In this document: one piece after another, positions 8,344 through 16,409 of the stretch | Position numbering within the stretch: the stretch's first letter is position 1 | Layout: every line of letters begins with the position of its first letter | Assembly (NCBI GenBank): GCA_030618545.1 | Contig: JAUXDH010000004.1 | Location: 1 to 48,672 of the forward strand | Direction: 5' to 3' | Origin: Chlorobiota bacterium | GTDB lineage: Bacteria; Bacteroidota; Bacteroidia; Bacteroidales; F082 | DNA length: 48,672 nt | Made by a program: the position numbers and the translations under genes | The notes under the pieces: generated by a model | Told to the model about the DNA's origin: nothing | The model's database searches: none | The model's input: only the letters and a program-made list of their open reading frames with translations

Positions 8344-9246
8344 TTAACCTTTTTTTGAGATAGTTTTTCTTACTCTTTTAGGCTTTCCGGATCCTTCCGC
8401 CTTGTCGCGAAGCTTATGGATTTTAGGCTCATCTTTTTTCGCTTTTTCCGCGGCTTTATCATCAATCTCTTCTCCTATCTCAAGCGTTTCAGATTTAACT
8501 TTGATGGCCTTTTCTTCCTCTGCTTCTTTTTCTTCAATGGCCTGTTTCTCTCTGGCCGCGAGGCGTTCATTCAATCCTTCGGCGATAGCATTTGTCATTG
8601 TATTCACGATGAGGGCTATTGATTTGGAAGCATCGTCATTTGCCGGAATGGCAAAATCAATAAGATTGGGATCAGTGTTGGTATCCACCATCGCAAAAAT
8701 GGGAATATTGAGCTTACGCGCTTCAGCAACAGCAATCTTTTCTTTGTTGATGTCAACCACAAAAAGCGCTGCAGGAAGCCTGGTCATGTCAGCAATACTG
8801 CCGAGGTTCTTTTCCAGTTTGGCACGCTCACGGGTAACCTGCAGCCTTTCGCGTTTCGACAGGTTCTTGTAAGTATTCTGAGTCATCATCTTGTCGATGT
8901 TGCTCATCTTACGAACTGCTTTACGGATTGTCGCGAAGTTGGTAAGCATACCACCAGGCCAACGCTCAGTTACATAAGGCATATTTACCTTCTTAACTGC
9001 ATCGGCAACGAGTTCTTTCGCCTGCTTTTTAGTAGCGACGAACATTATCCTGCGGCCTGATTTAGTAATCTGTTTGATCGCTTTCTGAGCTTCTTCAAGT
9101 TTAGCCTGTGTTTTATACAGGTCAATAATATGAATGCCATTGCGCTCCATGAAAATATAAGGAGCCATAGCTGGATTCCACTTGCGTTTCAGGTGACCAA
9201 AATGTACACCTGCATCAAGCAAGTCTTCAAAACTAACTTTTGTCAT
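8344..9246 (-). CDS. rpsB: 30S ribosomal protein S2
   Basis: S2 binds the head of the 30S subunit. The conserved core is present: [24 protein letters not shown] near the N-terminus, then [26 protein letters not shown] and the [23 protein letters not shown] region. The protein is 300 residues long because of a charged C-terminal extension (about residues 230-300) rich in Lys and Glu, often seen in this phylum. It lies 107 bp downstream of rpsI. That spacer can fold into alternative hairpins, described separately. Next comes tsf, a common pairing. Confidence 0.98.
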   Translation of the reverse strand: MTKVSFEDLLDAGVHFGHLKRKWNPAMAPYIFMERNGIHIIDLYKTQAKLEEAQKAIKQITKSGRRIMFVATKKQAKELVADAVKKVNMPYVTERWPGGMLTNFATIRKAVRKMSNIDKMMTQNTYKNLSKRERLQVTRERAKLEKNLGSIADMTRLPAALFVVDINKEKIAVAEARKLNIPIFAMVDTNTDPNLIDFAIPANDDASKSIALIVNTMTNAIAEGLNERLAAREKQAIEEKEAEEEKAIKVKSETLEIGEEIDDKAAEKAKKDEPKIHKLRDKAEGSGKPKRVRKTISKKG

Positions 9247-9282
9247 ATTGTTTTATATTAATTGTTTACATTCACTAAAATC

Positions 9283-9340
9283 AACCGTTAAATAGTCCTT
9301 GAGGAGTTAAAACGGTTTGGATACTAAACTCATTCCGTTG
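9283..9340 (-). promoter_or_regulatory. rpsB leader with alternative hairpins
   Basis: In the mRNA sense (minus strand), AACGG (9335-9339) can pair with CCGTT (9311-9315). The same central CCGTT lies in AACCGTT, which pairs perfectly with AACGGTT (9283-9289 on the minus strand). The two hairpins exclude each other. The position directly before rpsB fits autogenous control by S2, but this is inference. Confidence 0.4.
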
Positions 9341-9353
9341 TATGGGGAAACGA

Positions 9354-9740
9354 TTAACGTTTACTGAACTGGAATTTCTTACGTGCTTTCGGCTGACCGG
9401 GTTTCTTACGCTCTACCATCCTGGGGTCTCTTCTTAAAAGACCTTTTTCCTTGAGAACCGGACGGAACTCAGGATCAACCTTGATCAGGGCGCGTGAGAT
9501 CGCTAATCGCAATGCTTCTGCCTGTCCTGTAAATCCGCCGCCCGTCAGGTTTACCATGATATTGTATTTGCCCATGCTTTCAGTTAACTGAAGCGGCTGT
9601 TCTACAACATAATGCAAAATAGCTGTTGGAAAATATTCTTTGTAGTCGCGTTTATTGATAACAATCTTCCCGTCACCGTCTTTTACATAGATCCTGGCAA
9701 TCGCCTTCTTTCTTCTGCCGAGTGTGTTAACTACTTCCAT
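9354..9740 (-). CDS. rpsI: 30S ribosomal protein S9
   Basis: This 128-residue protein is the S9 family. The opening EVVNTLGRRKKAIARIYVKDGDGKIVINKRDYKEYF is typical, and the very basic C-terminus ends in KARKKFQFSKR, the tail that reaches the P-site tRNA. NLTGGGFTGQAEALRLAISRAL is the central conserved block. It starts 6 bp after rplM, so the two are co-transcribed and probably translationally coupled. It is complete, with no anomalies. Confidence 0.98.
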   Translation of the reverse strand: MEVVNTLGRRKKAIARIYVKDGDGKIVINKRDYKEYFPTAILHYVVEQPLQLTESMGKYNIMVNLTGGGFTGQAEALRLAISRALIKVDPEFRPVLKEKGLLRRDPRMVERKKPGQPKARKKFQFSKR

Positions 9741-9746
9741 GCTTTA

Positions 9747-10202
9747 TTATCTGATTGTATTTAAATTGATTTTCTTAGGTTTTTGGGCTTCATGTTTGTG
9801 CTCACTGCCCACATTAACATACAGGTTGCGGAACAACTGGCTACCCAGCCTGTTCTTTGGCAGCATCCCTTTAATGGCTTTTTCAACCATCGCCCCTGGT
9901 TTTTTTGCCATCAGCTCACGCGCTGTTGTTGATCGCTGCCCACCCGGATAACCTGAGTGGCGAATGTATTCTTTGGCATCCCACTTGTTGCCTGTTAACC
10001 TGATCTTTTCCGCATTGATAATGATCACGTTATCACCGCAATCCACGTGCGGGGTAAAGTTGGTTTTATGCTTTCCACGCAATAATTTTGCAGCTTCAGA
10101 AGCCAATCTTCCCAGAGTCTGGTTTTCCGCATCAATCAAAACCCAGTCCTTGTTTACCGTGTTTTTGTTAGCACTTACTGTTTTATAACTCAATGTATTC
10201 AT
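9747..10202 (-). CDS. rplM: 50S ribosomal protein L13
   Basis: This 151-residue protein is the L13 family. The start was set at ATG 10202, giving [20 protein letters not shown], which matches the family opening. A longer reading from 10286 would add 28 residues that overlap the promoter and leader hairpin and is rejected. Conserved segments include [41 protein letters not shown] and [19 protein letters not shown]. It is the first gene of the ribosomal operon and follows a well-formed promoter. Confidence 0.97.
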   Translation of the reverse strand: MNTLSYKTVSANKNTVNKDWVLIDAENQTLGRLASEAAKLLRGKHKTNFTPHVDCGDNVIIINAEKIRLTGNKWDAKEYIRHSGYPGGQRSTTARELMAKKPGAMVEKAIKGMLPKNRLGSQLFRNLYVNVGSEHKHEAQKPKKINLNTIR

Positions 10203-10227
10203 CCTATCTTCTTGTTTCTTAAGCTGT

Positions 10228-10254
10228 TTTACTCCCGGCCCTGAAAATCGGGGT
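10228..10254 (-). promoter_or_regulatory. rplM leader hairpin
   Basis: The short transcript leader holds CCCCGA, then TTTTCAGGGC, then CGGG, a small GC-rich hairpin right after the predicted transcription start. L13 leaders are known regulatory elements in some bacteria. I cannot say whether this belongs to a described class. Confidence 0.35.
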
Positions 10255-10255
10255 G

Positions 10256-10287
10256 CAAAAATAGAAAGTATTTTTTGATTGACCAAA
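10256..10287 (-). promoter_or_regulatory. Promoter of the rplM operon
   Basis: On the minus strand, TTTG (10284-10287) is followed after 20 bases by TATTTTTG (10256-10263). This is an excellent match to the Bacteroidota -33/-7 pattern and implies a leader of about 50 nt. Confidence 0.7.
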
Positions 10288-10332
10288 TTTGTTCACATTA
10301 AAAAGTCGATAATTGCCCGGAATGGATTAATT

Positions 10333-10364
10333 GTCAGAATCTCCTGCCCATTTTCATATCTTTG
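10333..10364 (+). promoter_or_regulatory. Promoter of the 10403 gene
   Basis: TTG (10331-10333) and TATCTTTG (10357-10364) are separated by 23 bases. The ATG lies 38 bp downstream. Confidence 0.5.
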
Positions 10365-10402
10365 TCCTCAATAAAAACAACTGTCAATAAAAACTGTTTA
10401 AG

Positions 10403-10849
10403 ATGAAAAACCTATCTGTCCTTATTCTTGTGGCTTTATGTCTGATTGTATTTGAGTTGCATAGCCAAACACTGACGAATGGATTAGAAATGAATTCACT
10501 CTACGTTGAGATGGATGGTAAAAAAACAATTGAAGCGCATGCTGCTACCCGGATGATCCTGCCTTATAACTCAACAAGTATCGTGCTTTACCAGGATGAC
10601 CAATATACGTACTGGGCAGAATTCACCTTTCGACAATGTGGAAAGAAGGCAAAGTTTAAAGGTAAAACTTATCTTGAATTGAGCAGCGGGGAAATCATTG
10701 ATGGAAAAAGCACCTCAATTAAACGGAAAATAGAAAAAGGCCATACCGACTGGATGGTCGGAGTTTTCGATGACTCATTTGATGTCAACAACAAAGATGA
10801 TCATGCCTTGAATGCCGGGTTTAAATATGCCATGCGTTTTACCAATTAG
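10403..10849 (+). CDS. Secreted protein of unknown function
   Basis: This 148-residue protein begins with a clear signal peptide (MKNLSVLILVALCLIVFELHSQ, probable cleavage after HSQ). The mature part is predicted mostly beta: ATRMILPYNSTSIVLYQDDQYTYWAEFTFRQCG, then a Lys-rich stretch with KFKGKTYLELSSGEIIDGKSTSIKRK. It has a single mature cysteine. I do not recognise a family. The gene has its own promoter and lies between the divergent rplM operon and a GldA-like ATPase. Nothing nearby indicates a role beyond an envelope or secreted location. Confidence 0.6.
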   Translation: MKNLSVLILVALCLIVFELHSQTLTNGLEMNSLYVEMDGKKTIEAHAATRMILPYNSTSIVLYQDDQYTYWAEFTFRQCGKKAKFKGKTYLELSSGEIIDGKSTSIKRKIEKGHTDWMVGVFDDSFDVNNKDDHALNAGFKYAMRFTN

Positions 10850-10912
10850 AAAACAATGAACACCGTTCAGGTTGTTTGCAAATATTTTATTGAATAGCGG
10901 ATAGGATCATAA

Positions 10913-11827
10913 ATGGCAACAATAAGGATCAGCAATATCACAAAGTATTTTGGCCGGCAAAAGGCATTGGATCATATCAACCTGGAAATTGACAGGGGAG
11001 ATGTAGTTGGCTTGCTCGGTCCCAATGGAGCCGGGAAATCCACCCTGATGAAGATTCTGACTTCCTTTATTCCGCCAACTTCAGGAACAGCAATTATAAA
11101 GGGATTTGACGTAGAAGAGGAGTCGCTGAAAATCAGGAAATACATCGGATACCTTCCCGAGAACAACCCTTTGTACATGGATATGTATGTAAAGGAATAT
11201 CTTTCTTTTGTGTTGAGGATTTATAAGCATCTCAGGAATAAAGATGCACTCGTTAAGGACACCATCGAACTCACAGGTCTTGGTCCGGAACAAACCAAAA
11301 AGATAGGGGAATTGTCAAAAGGTTACCGTCAACGTGTTGGACTCGCTCAGGCACTGATCCATGATCCTGAAATCCTGATCCTTGATGAGCCTACTTCGGG
11401 GCTTGACCCAAACCAACTTGTTGATATAAGGAAAATCATCTCTGACCTGGGAAAAGAAAAAACTGTGATCCTTTCCACCCACATCATGCAGGAAGTAGAA
11501 GCGATTTGCGGCAGGGTTGTTATTATTGACAATGGGAAGATCGTAGCTGATGACAAAACAACCAACCTTTCGAAAATGGGTGAGACTGGAAAACTTTTCA
11601 AGGTTGAATTCAAAGAGAGAATTGAAAAACAAAAACTGCTTAAACTTCCTTTTATTAACAAGGTGTCCGTTTCCGGTGACAGGGAATGGCTGATTGAATC
11701 AAAAAACAATAAAGACATCAGGCAGGATATTTTTCAATTTGCTGTTGTCAATAAATTAAACGTTCTTTCGCTATCTCAGGAAGAAAAAAACATGGAAGAT
11801 GTATTCAGGAGACTGACGAAGAAATAG
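10913..11827 (+). CDS. gldA: GldA-like ABC transporter ATP-binding protein
   Basis: This 304-residue protein has one complete ABC ATPase domain: Walker A GPNGAGKST (36-44), Q-loop region YLPENNPLY (about 80-88), signature LSKGYRQR (134-141), Walker B LILDEP (155-160) and the switch His in LSTHIMQEVE. The C-terminal 80-90 residues form the extra domain of the gliding-motility type. The overall sequence resembles GldA of Bacteroidota, which works with permeases GldF/GldG. No permease gene is adjacent, so its partner must be encoded elsewhere. The name is tentative; a generic ABC-2 exporter ATPase is the alternative. Confidence 0.72.
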   Translation: MATIRISNITKYFGRQKALDHINLEIDRGDVVGLLGPNGAGKSTLMKILTSFIPPTSGTAIIKGFDVEEESLKIRKYIGYLPENNPLYMDMYVKEYLSFVLRIYKHLRNKDALVKDTIELTGLGPEQTKKIGELSKGYRQRVGLAQALIHDPEILILDEPTSGLDPNQLVDIRKIISDLGKEKTVILSTHIMQEVEAICGRVVIIDNGKIVADDKTTNLSKMGETGKLFKVEFKERIEKQKLLKLPFINKVSVSGDREWLIESKNNKDIRQDIFQFAVVNKLNVLSLSQEEKNMEDVFRRLTKK

Positions 11828-11898
11828 CTTTTTACACCGTACATCGTACAAACAGATTAACATCTTTTATATTAAAATCGAATATTCATAACTTTTTA

Positions 11899-11906
11899 TA
11901 CTTTTG
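11899..11906 (+). promoter_or_regulatory. Candidate metK promoter -7 box
   Basis: TACTTTTG fits TAnnTTTG. It precedes the riboswitch candidate and implies a leader of roughly 165 nt. No convincing -33 TTG is visible. Confidence 0.45.
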
Positions 11907-11928
11907 CCCATCCATTTGAGGAATGGTT

Positions 11929-11978
11929 TTGTGGAAAGATTTGAATGATTGCAACCACATAAAAACAATGCTAAAACA
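11929..11978 (+). ncRNA. SAM-II type riboswitch aptamer (candidate)
   Basis: Stem P1 is TGTGG (11930-11934) with CCACA (11955-11959). Its loop contains GATTT and GATTGCAA in the order known for SAM-II (metA motif) RNAs. Downstream, the A-rich linker AAAAA leads to CAAT (11966-11969), which can pair with the loop's ATTG (11948-11951) to make the H-type pseudoknot. The conserved GCTAAA follows (11970-11975). The position before metK, the SAM-producing enzyme, agrees. The recognition is from memory of the motif; a covariance-model search would settle it. Confidence 0.7.
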
Positions 11979-12023
11979 AGATTTAGCCTGCCAATCAAAG
12001 CTTTTCTGCAAACAAGTTGATTG
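11970..12023 (+). promoter_or_regulatory. Putative riboswitch expression platform
   Basis: The aptamer's GCTAAA (11970-11975) is also perfectly complementary to TTTAGC (11982-11987), so a competing hairpin could form without SAM. A second hairpin, CAATCAA (11992-11998) with TTGATTG (12017-12023), follows. No strong T-run follows, so control may act on translation or RNA stability. A seven-codon frame starts at ATG 12032. Confidence 0.4.
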
Positions 12024-12075
12024 TTGACGAAATGTCATACACAATAGATTTTTAACAACAAATAAGAAATACATT

Positions 12076-13350
12076 ATGTCATATTTTTTCACATCCGAAT
12101 CAGTTTCTGAAGGACACCCCGACAAGATTGCCGACCAGATTTCTGATGCTGTACTGGATGAAATGCTCAGGCAGGATCCCAATTCCAAGGTAGCCTGCGA
12201 AACAATGGTTACCACCGGGCTGGCCATGCTTGCCGGTGAGATTAATTCAGATTCCTATGTTGATTTGCAGGATACTGTGAGACGTGTTATCAGAAAGATC
12301 GGTTATACCAAAGCTGAATACCGTTTTGACGCGGATTCCTGTTCGGTATTGTCTGCCTTGCACGAACAGTCATCTGATATCCGTCAGGGAGTTGACAGGC
12401 AGGAAGATGTTGAGCAGGGTGCCGGAGATCAGGGAATGATGTTTGGGTATGCTGTGAATGAAACAGCCAACTACATGCCACTCACAACAGAGTTGTCACA
12501 CGATTTATTGCGAGAGCTGGCTAACATCAGGAGAGAAGGCAAGGTAATGACTTACCTGCGTCCGGATTCAAAATCCCAGGTTACCCTGGAGTATGATGAT
12601 AACCACAACCCGTTGCGTATCGATACCATTGTTGTTTCAACACAACACGATGATTTTGAACCCGACGAAGCAAAAATGCAGGCTGCTATCAAAGCAGATG
12701 TTGAAAAATACCTGATTCCAGCCGTAAAGTCAAAATACACCGGCGATGTTCAGACATTGTTCAACGGGAAATACACACTTCATGTAAATCCAACAGGCAA
12801 ATTTGTAATTGGTGGCCCTCATGGTGATACAGGTTTAACCGGAAGGAAAATTATCGTTGATACCTATGGTGGTCATGGTGCTCACGGAGGAGGCGCCTTC
12901 TCAGGCAAAGATGCTTCAAAAGTGGACCGTTCCGCCGCTTATGCAGCCAGACATATTGCTAAAAACATGGTCGCAGCAGGAGTTGCTGATAGGATGCTCG
13001 TACAGGTAGCCTATGCCATCGGAGTTGCCGAGCCTGTTGGATTCTTTGTGAACACTTATGGAACAGCCCATGTGAAGGATGCATCAGGGACCGTATTGTC
13101 AGATAGCGAAATTGCCCGCAAAGCCAAAACAATGTTTGATTTGCGACCTTATCAGATCGTAAAAAGGTTTGGCTTGAAATATCCAATCTTTGAAGAAACA
13201 GCTTCTTACGGACATTTTGGAAGGAAATCATTTGAGAAAGAAGTAGTGTTGAAGAATAAAAACGGAAGCCCGGAAAAGAAAAAAGTATCGTTCTTCGCCT
13301 GGGAAAAACTTGATGAGGTTAATGAAATAAAAACTGCTTTCGGGCTATAG
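12076..13350 (+). CDS. metK: S-adenosylmethionine synthetase
   Basis: The enzyme makes SAM from methionine and ATP in the cytosol (424 residues). The N-terminal [21 protein letters not shown] holds the catalytic His and metal ligands. The glycine-rich P-loop-like segment is [38 protein letters not shown], and the [10 protein letters not shown] motif is present. The length slightly exceeds the E. coli enzyme because of insertions common in the phylum. The leader carries a SAM-II-like riboswitch candidate, implying feedback control by the product. The gene ends 20 bp before a bidirectional terminator. Confidence 0.97.
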   Translation: MSYFFTSESVSEGHPDKIADQISDAVLDEMLRQDPNSKVACETMVTTGLAMLAGEINSDSYVDLQDTVRRVIRKIGYTKAEYRFDADSCSVLSALHEQSSDIRQGVDRQEDVEQGAGDQGMMFGYAVNETANYMPLTTELSHDLLRELANIRREGKVMTYLRPDSKSQVTLEYDDNHNPLRIDTIVVSTQHDDFEPDEAKMQAAIKADVEKYLIPAVKSKYTGDVQTLFNGKYTLHVNPTGKFVIGGPHGDTGLTGRKIIVDTYGGHGAHGGGAFSGKDASKVDRSAAYAARHIAKNMVAAGVADRMLVQVAYAIGVAEPVGFFVNTYGTAHVKDASGTVLSDSEIARKAKTMFDLRPYQIVKRFGLKYPIFEETASYGHFGRKSFEKEVVLKNKNGSPEKKKVSFFAWEKLDEVNEIKTAFGL

Positions 13351-13369
13351 ATACTGAAGTAGAAGGCAT

Positions 13370-13406
13370 AAAAAAACCCGGCTTGAAAATCAAGACCGGG
13401 TTTTTA
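13370..13406. terminator. Bidirectional terminator between metK and the type IX cargo gene
   Basis: AAAAACCCGG plus CTTGA pairs with TCAAG and CCGGGTTTTT (one bulged A). It has A-runs and T-runs on both sides and serves two converging genes. Confidence 0.85.
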
Positions 13407-13419
13407 ATGTCCATCCGTT

Positions 13420-14154
13420 TTATCGCTGAATGATCAATTTCTTTGTTTTGTACACATCACCATTGACGAGTACAGAGTAAAAATAAACACCGTTTTTCAA
13501 GTCAGCAATGTCCATTCTCATTTTGCCATCTCCACGGTGTAGTTCGGCTTCTTTCACAACGGCGCCAAGTACATTATATACGTTCACATATGCCTCATTA
13601 ACCTGTGGTGTAAGCTGGTAGTTGAGTGAAACAAAACCTGTAGCAGGGTTTGGATAAACTTCCGATATAAATCCGCCACGCATTGCCTCTTCAGCAATAC
13701 CTTCAGGTGATGCTTTGTATTTACACACTATCGAAACCCTTGTTTCAGGGTTGTCCATATTGTAGAAAGTATATTTCACTATTGAGGTTCCAACAAAAGT
13801 TTGAGGCGAATAATGTCCTGAAAACTCTTCAGGTTTGCTGGTTGAATCAGCTTTGATCAATATGTTTTTTGTAGAGGTGTCTACGGCCGGTGAATAACAA
13901 AGACCCCAGCAAAATAGACTGGTAGCACCATCAATCAGATAAAGTCTTTCCCTGAAAACCTTAAGATTCATTCCGTTGTCGGTGTTATTTGTAACCTGGG
14001 CATGGAAGAGAATCTCAAAATCTCCCGGATCTCCAACAACCATCACGGTGTCGCCCAATGCTTCGCCTTCCCATGATAACGTAAGTTCCTGGGCTTTTGA
14101 AAAGCTTATTAAAAGGAAGGAAGCAACAAAGAATAAGAGTAGTTTTTTCATCAT
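13420..14154 (-). CDS. Secreted protein with type IX secretion sorting domain
   Basis: This 244-residue protein has a signal peptide (MMKKLLLFFVASFLLISFSKAQ) and a C-terminal sorting domain of type A starting at about residue 164: VYPNPATGFVSLNYQL, later YNVLGAVVKEAEL, LKNGVYFYSVLVNGDVYKTKKLIIQR. Such domains direct Sec-exported proteins across the outer membrane through the Por machinery, after which they are cleaved and anchored. The middle region (about 22-160) is beta-rich, has three cysteines in FCWGLCY and VCKYK, and is not a family I recognise. A -7 box TACCTTTG lies on the minus strand at 14214-14221. MMK allows two starts 3 bp apart. Confidence 0.85.
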   Translation of the reverse strand: MMKKLLLFFVASFLLISFSKAQELTLSWEGEALGDTVMVVGDPGDFEILFHAQVTNNTDNGMNLKVFRERLYLIDGATSLFCWGLCYSPAVDTSTKNILIKADSTSKPEEFSGHYSPQTFVGTSIVKYTFYNMDNPETRVSIVCKYKASPEGIAEEAMRGGFISEVYPNPATGFVSLNYQLTPQVNEAYVNVYNVLGAVVKEAELHRGDGKMRMDIADLKNGVYFYSVLVNGDVYKTKKLIIQR

Positions 14155-14387
14155 ATCTGTTTTATAAATTTAACTTTTAATAATTCAAAAATTATTCCAA
14201 AAAACTGAGCGCACAAAGGTAATACATATTTACTTAAGTATTTGTTAATATCCATGAACAAAGTCAAGAGACAAGAAATGATGACTATCGAATGTGTAGA
14301 TTGCTGCCTGTCAAGTATTAATAACCTAACTAAAATAATGGTTGAAGTTACCTGATCTTTGCAGCAATGAGACTAAAGACCCGTCCA

Positions 14388-14416
14388 TCCATACGGACTT
14401 CCTTCGGGCGTATGGA
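14388..14416. repeat. Hairpin repeat family B, member 1
   Basis: TCCATACG (14388-14395) pairs with CGTATGGA (14409-14416), with an inner CC-TTCG-GG tetraloop hairpin. It shares GGACTTCC and CGTA.GGACTCCCT with the copy at 26068-26096. Confidence 0.55.
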
Positions 14417-14530
14417 CTCCCTGCATTTGTACGGGCAGGCTTGAGGACTGTAGACTTTTTTGTGATTGACACTTGGGTCTTGACACTTGGTTCTTGCGTC
14501 TCAGGTCTAAGGTCCCAGACGGGCAGGCTT

Positions 14531-14575
14531 TCTGTCTAAGGTCTCCAGGCTCATTTTTATATTAACCTTGTATTA
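14531..14575. repeat. Dispersed 45-bp spacer repeat, copy 2
   Basis: This is a close copy of 1978-2022, sharing TCTGTCTAAGGTCTC and TCATTTTTATA with a few changes. Both copies end about 80-110 bp before a gene start. Confidence 0.5.
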
Positions 14576-14680
14576 CTCTTTACTGCTAAGGAATATCTTA
14601 ACGAAAAGTTAAAATAGCGACAGCAATGCCCTTTATTGATACTTTTGTAAAAAATCAGGAGAAATAAAATACTTTGAAAC

Positions 14681-16345
14681 ATGAAAAAAATTACACTTAT
14701 CTTGATGAGCTTACTGTTCATCAGCACCTTAGGATTTAGCCAATCCCAAAGAATGGTACTTGCCGAAGAATGCACAAGTTCTACGTGCTGGCCCTGTGGT
14801 CAGCAGAATCCTGCATTTGACGCATTATTGCAAGCCAACACTGACATTGTCACATCCCTCAAGTATCACGTTTGGTGGCCTGCACCAGGGAATGATCCGA
14901 TGTATCTCGACAATGTTGATGACAATACTGCCCGTACAAATTATTATGGGGTAAATAGTGTGCCTCGTGCCGTAATTGATGGCACCTTTTTTAATGGAGC
15001 GCCTGCAACGGTTTCCCAGGCCATGCTCAACCTTGCTGCTGCAGAACCAACCCCATTCGAAATCCAGCTCTCGCATGAGATATCAGCGGCGGAGGATATG
15101 ATTTATATAACTACCCTTATTGAAGCTACAGGCGAGGTGAGCACCTCACTCGTAGCTCATACGGCGGTAATTGAAAAACATATTGCATTTGCATCACCTC
15201 CGGGATCAAACGGGGAAAAAGACTTTTACAATGTGATGAAAAAAATGCTGCCGCATTCGGCAGGAACACAACTGCCCTCTGACTGGAATGTAGGTGATTA
15301 TGTGATCATCCAGAATTCCTGGGCGCTTGAAAATATCTATGATATGGATGAGTTAGGTGTTGTAGGATTTGTCCAAAAGGGATTGATAAAAGAGGTGCTT
15401 CAGGCTGGCAACAGCAGCACGGATCCTCTTTCTCCGGTTTATGAAAGTGACGCGGAATTAATGAACATCCTTAACGTGCCATCAAGCAATTGCAGCGGAA
15501 TGATGAGCCCTGTTCTTGAAATCAGAAATAATGGAAGCAATGAGCTCACTTCAGCCGTTATTGAGTATTCAGTTAATGGTGGCGAAACCCAAACTTACAA
15601 CTGGAGCGGAAGCCTTGAATTCCTGGAAACAGATGAGATCGTTCTTGGTGATATTACTTTTGACCTGTTGGATGAAAATGAATTTGATGTAGATGTCACC
15701 AGCATTAATGATGGAGATGATGATTATACAAACAATAACGCTGAAGTTATGGTGATAAACCGGGCGGCAAACGTGACAGACAATGTCGGTTTGTGGCTCC
15801 TGCTGGATGATTACCCGGAAGAAACAACCTGGGAGATTAAAAACTCAAATGATGAAGTTGTGCAATGGGGTGGTCCTTACGACGATCCTGGCGGACAGGT
15901 TTACGAGCCTGTTATTGTATCTTTAAGTGACTGTTACGAGTTCACAATTTTTGATTCAGGTGGCAACGGAACTGATTATTACGCCCTCGTTTATGGTAAC
16001 AATAAAGTTGCCTTTGAAGGTGGTGACTTCGGTTCGATGGAGAAAAATGAATTTGGTTATGACCTGGTAGGTATCGATGTTCCTGAGGCATATACCGATA
16101 TGCAGGTATTTCCCAATCCGGCTTCAGATATAGTTAATGTAAGCTTCTATCTACCGGAATCCTCGGAAGTAAACATAACAGTAATTGACATGGTTGGAAA
16201 ACAAGTATACAGCAATGAGATCGGAACCGAAGAATTTGGCCCAAGAGAATACCAGGTCAACACTTCGGAGCTACAATCAGGTATTTATTTTCTGCGTGTT
16301 AAAATCGGCAACGATACTTATGTGGAGAAAATTAGTATCCGATAG
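14681..16345 (+). CDS. Omp28-related secreted thiol protein with type IX sorting domain
   Basis: This 554-residue protein has a signal peptide (residues 1-20, cut near SFSQ-like GFSQ). A thioredoxin-like Omp28 domain follows: MVLAEECTSSTCWPCGQQNPAF, with CWPC at 36-39 and VPRAVIDGTFF, the cis-Pro region, near residue 100. The middle carries beta-sandwich repeats (NNGSNELTSAVIEYSVNGGETQTYNWSG). The final ~84 residues (471-554, VFPNPASDIVNVSF ... LQSGIYFLRVKIGNDTYVEKISIR) are a type A sorting domain. It is probably a cell-surface protein with disulfide or adhesion activity; the substrate is unknown. It is preceded by its own -7 box and followed by a strong terminator. Confidence 0.88.
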   Translation: MKKITLILMSLLFISTLGFSQSQRMVLAEECTSSTCWPCGQQNPAFDALLQANTDIVTSLKYHVWWPAPGNDPMYLDNVDDNTARTNYYGVNSVPRAVIDGTFFNGAPATVSQAMLNLAAAEPTPFEIQLSHEISAAEDMIYITTLIEATGEVSTSLVAHTAVIEKHIAFASPPGSNGEKDFYNVMKKMLPHSAGTQLPSDWNVGDYVIIQNSWALENIYDMDELGVVGFVQKGLIKEVLQAGNSSTDPLSPVYESDAELMNILNVPSSNCSGMMSPVLEIRNNGSNELTSAVIEYSVNGGETQTYNWSGSLEFLETDEIVLGDITFDLLDENEFDVDVTSINDGDDDYTNNNAEVMVINRAANVTDNVGLWLLLDDYPEETTWEIKNSNDEVVQWGGPYDDPGGQVYEPVIVSLSDCYEFTIFDSGGNGTDYYALVYGNNKVAFEGGDFGSMEKNEFGYDLVGIDVPEAYTDMQVFPNPASDIVNVSFYLPESSEVNITVIDMVGKQVYSNEIGTEEFGPREYQVNTSELQSGIYFLRVKIGNDTYVEKISIR

Positions 16346-16365
16346 ACTCCTTATATAACAGGCAT

Positions 16366-16394
16366 AAAAAAAGGCGCTGTGATGCGCCTTTTTT
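16366..16394. terminator. Bidirectional terminator
   Basis: GGCGC (16373-16377) pairs with GCGCC (16384-16388), flanked by an A-run and a T-run of six. It serves the Omp28-like gene and the converging Crp/Fnr gene. Confidence 0.85.
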
Positions 16395-16409
16395 GTTGAT
16401 ATCTTGATA

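Larger units (their letters stand above)
14155..14680. other. 526-bp gene-free spacer with repeats
   Basis: The spacer holds the back-to-back promoters of two type IX cargo genes and at least two repeats: a hairpin with arms TCCATACG/CGTATGGA (14388-14416) and the dispersed 45-bp repeat (14531-14575). Between them is GTCTTGACACTTGG-like word repetition. An open frame at 14342-14539 has no start context or protein-like composition. A -7 box TACTTTTG at 14640-14647 serves the downstream gene. Confidence 0.6.

Noticed and set aside
8402-8872. 156-codon plus-strand frame across rpsB
   Set aside because: It is the reverse of a clear ribosomal protein gene, with a Ser/Phe-rich composition typical of antisense shadows.
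10203-10286. N-terminal extension of L13
   Set aside because: The extra 28 residues overlap the predicted promoter and leader hairpin, and the family begins at MNTLSYKT.
14342-14539. 65-codon frame in the spacer between type IX cargo genes
   Set aside because: It runs through the hairpin and word repeats, has no promoter at a fitting distance and no protein-like pattern.
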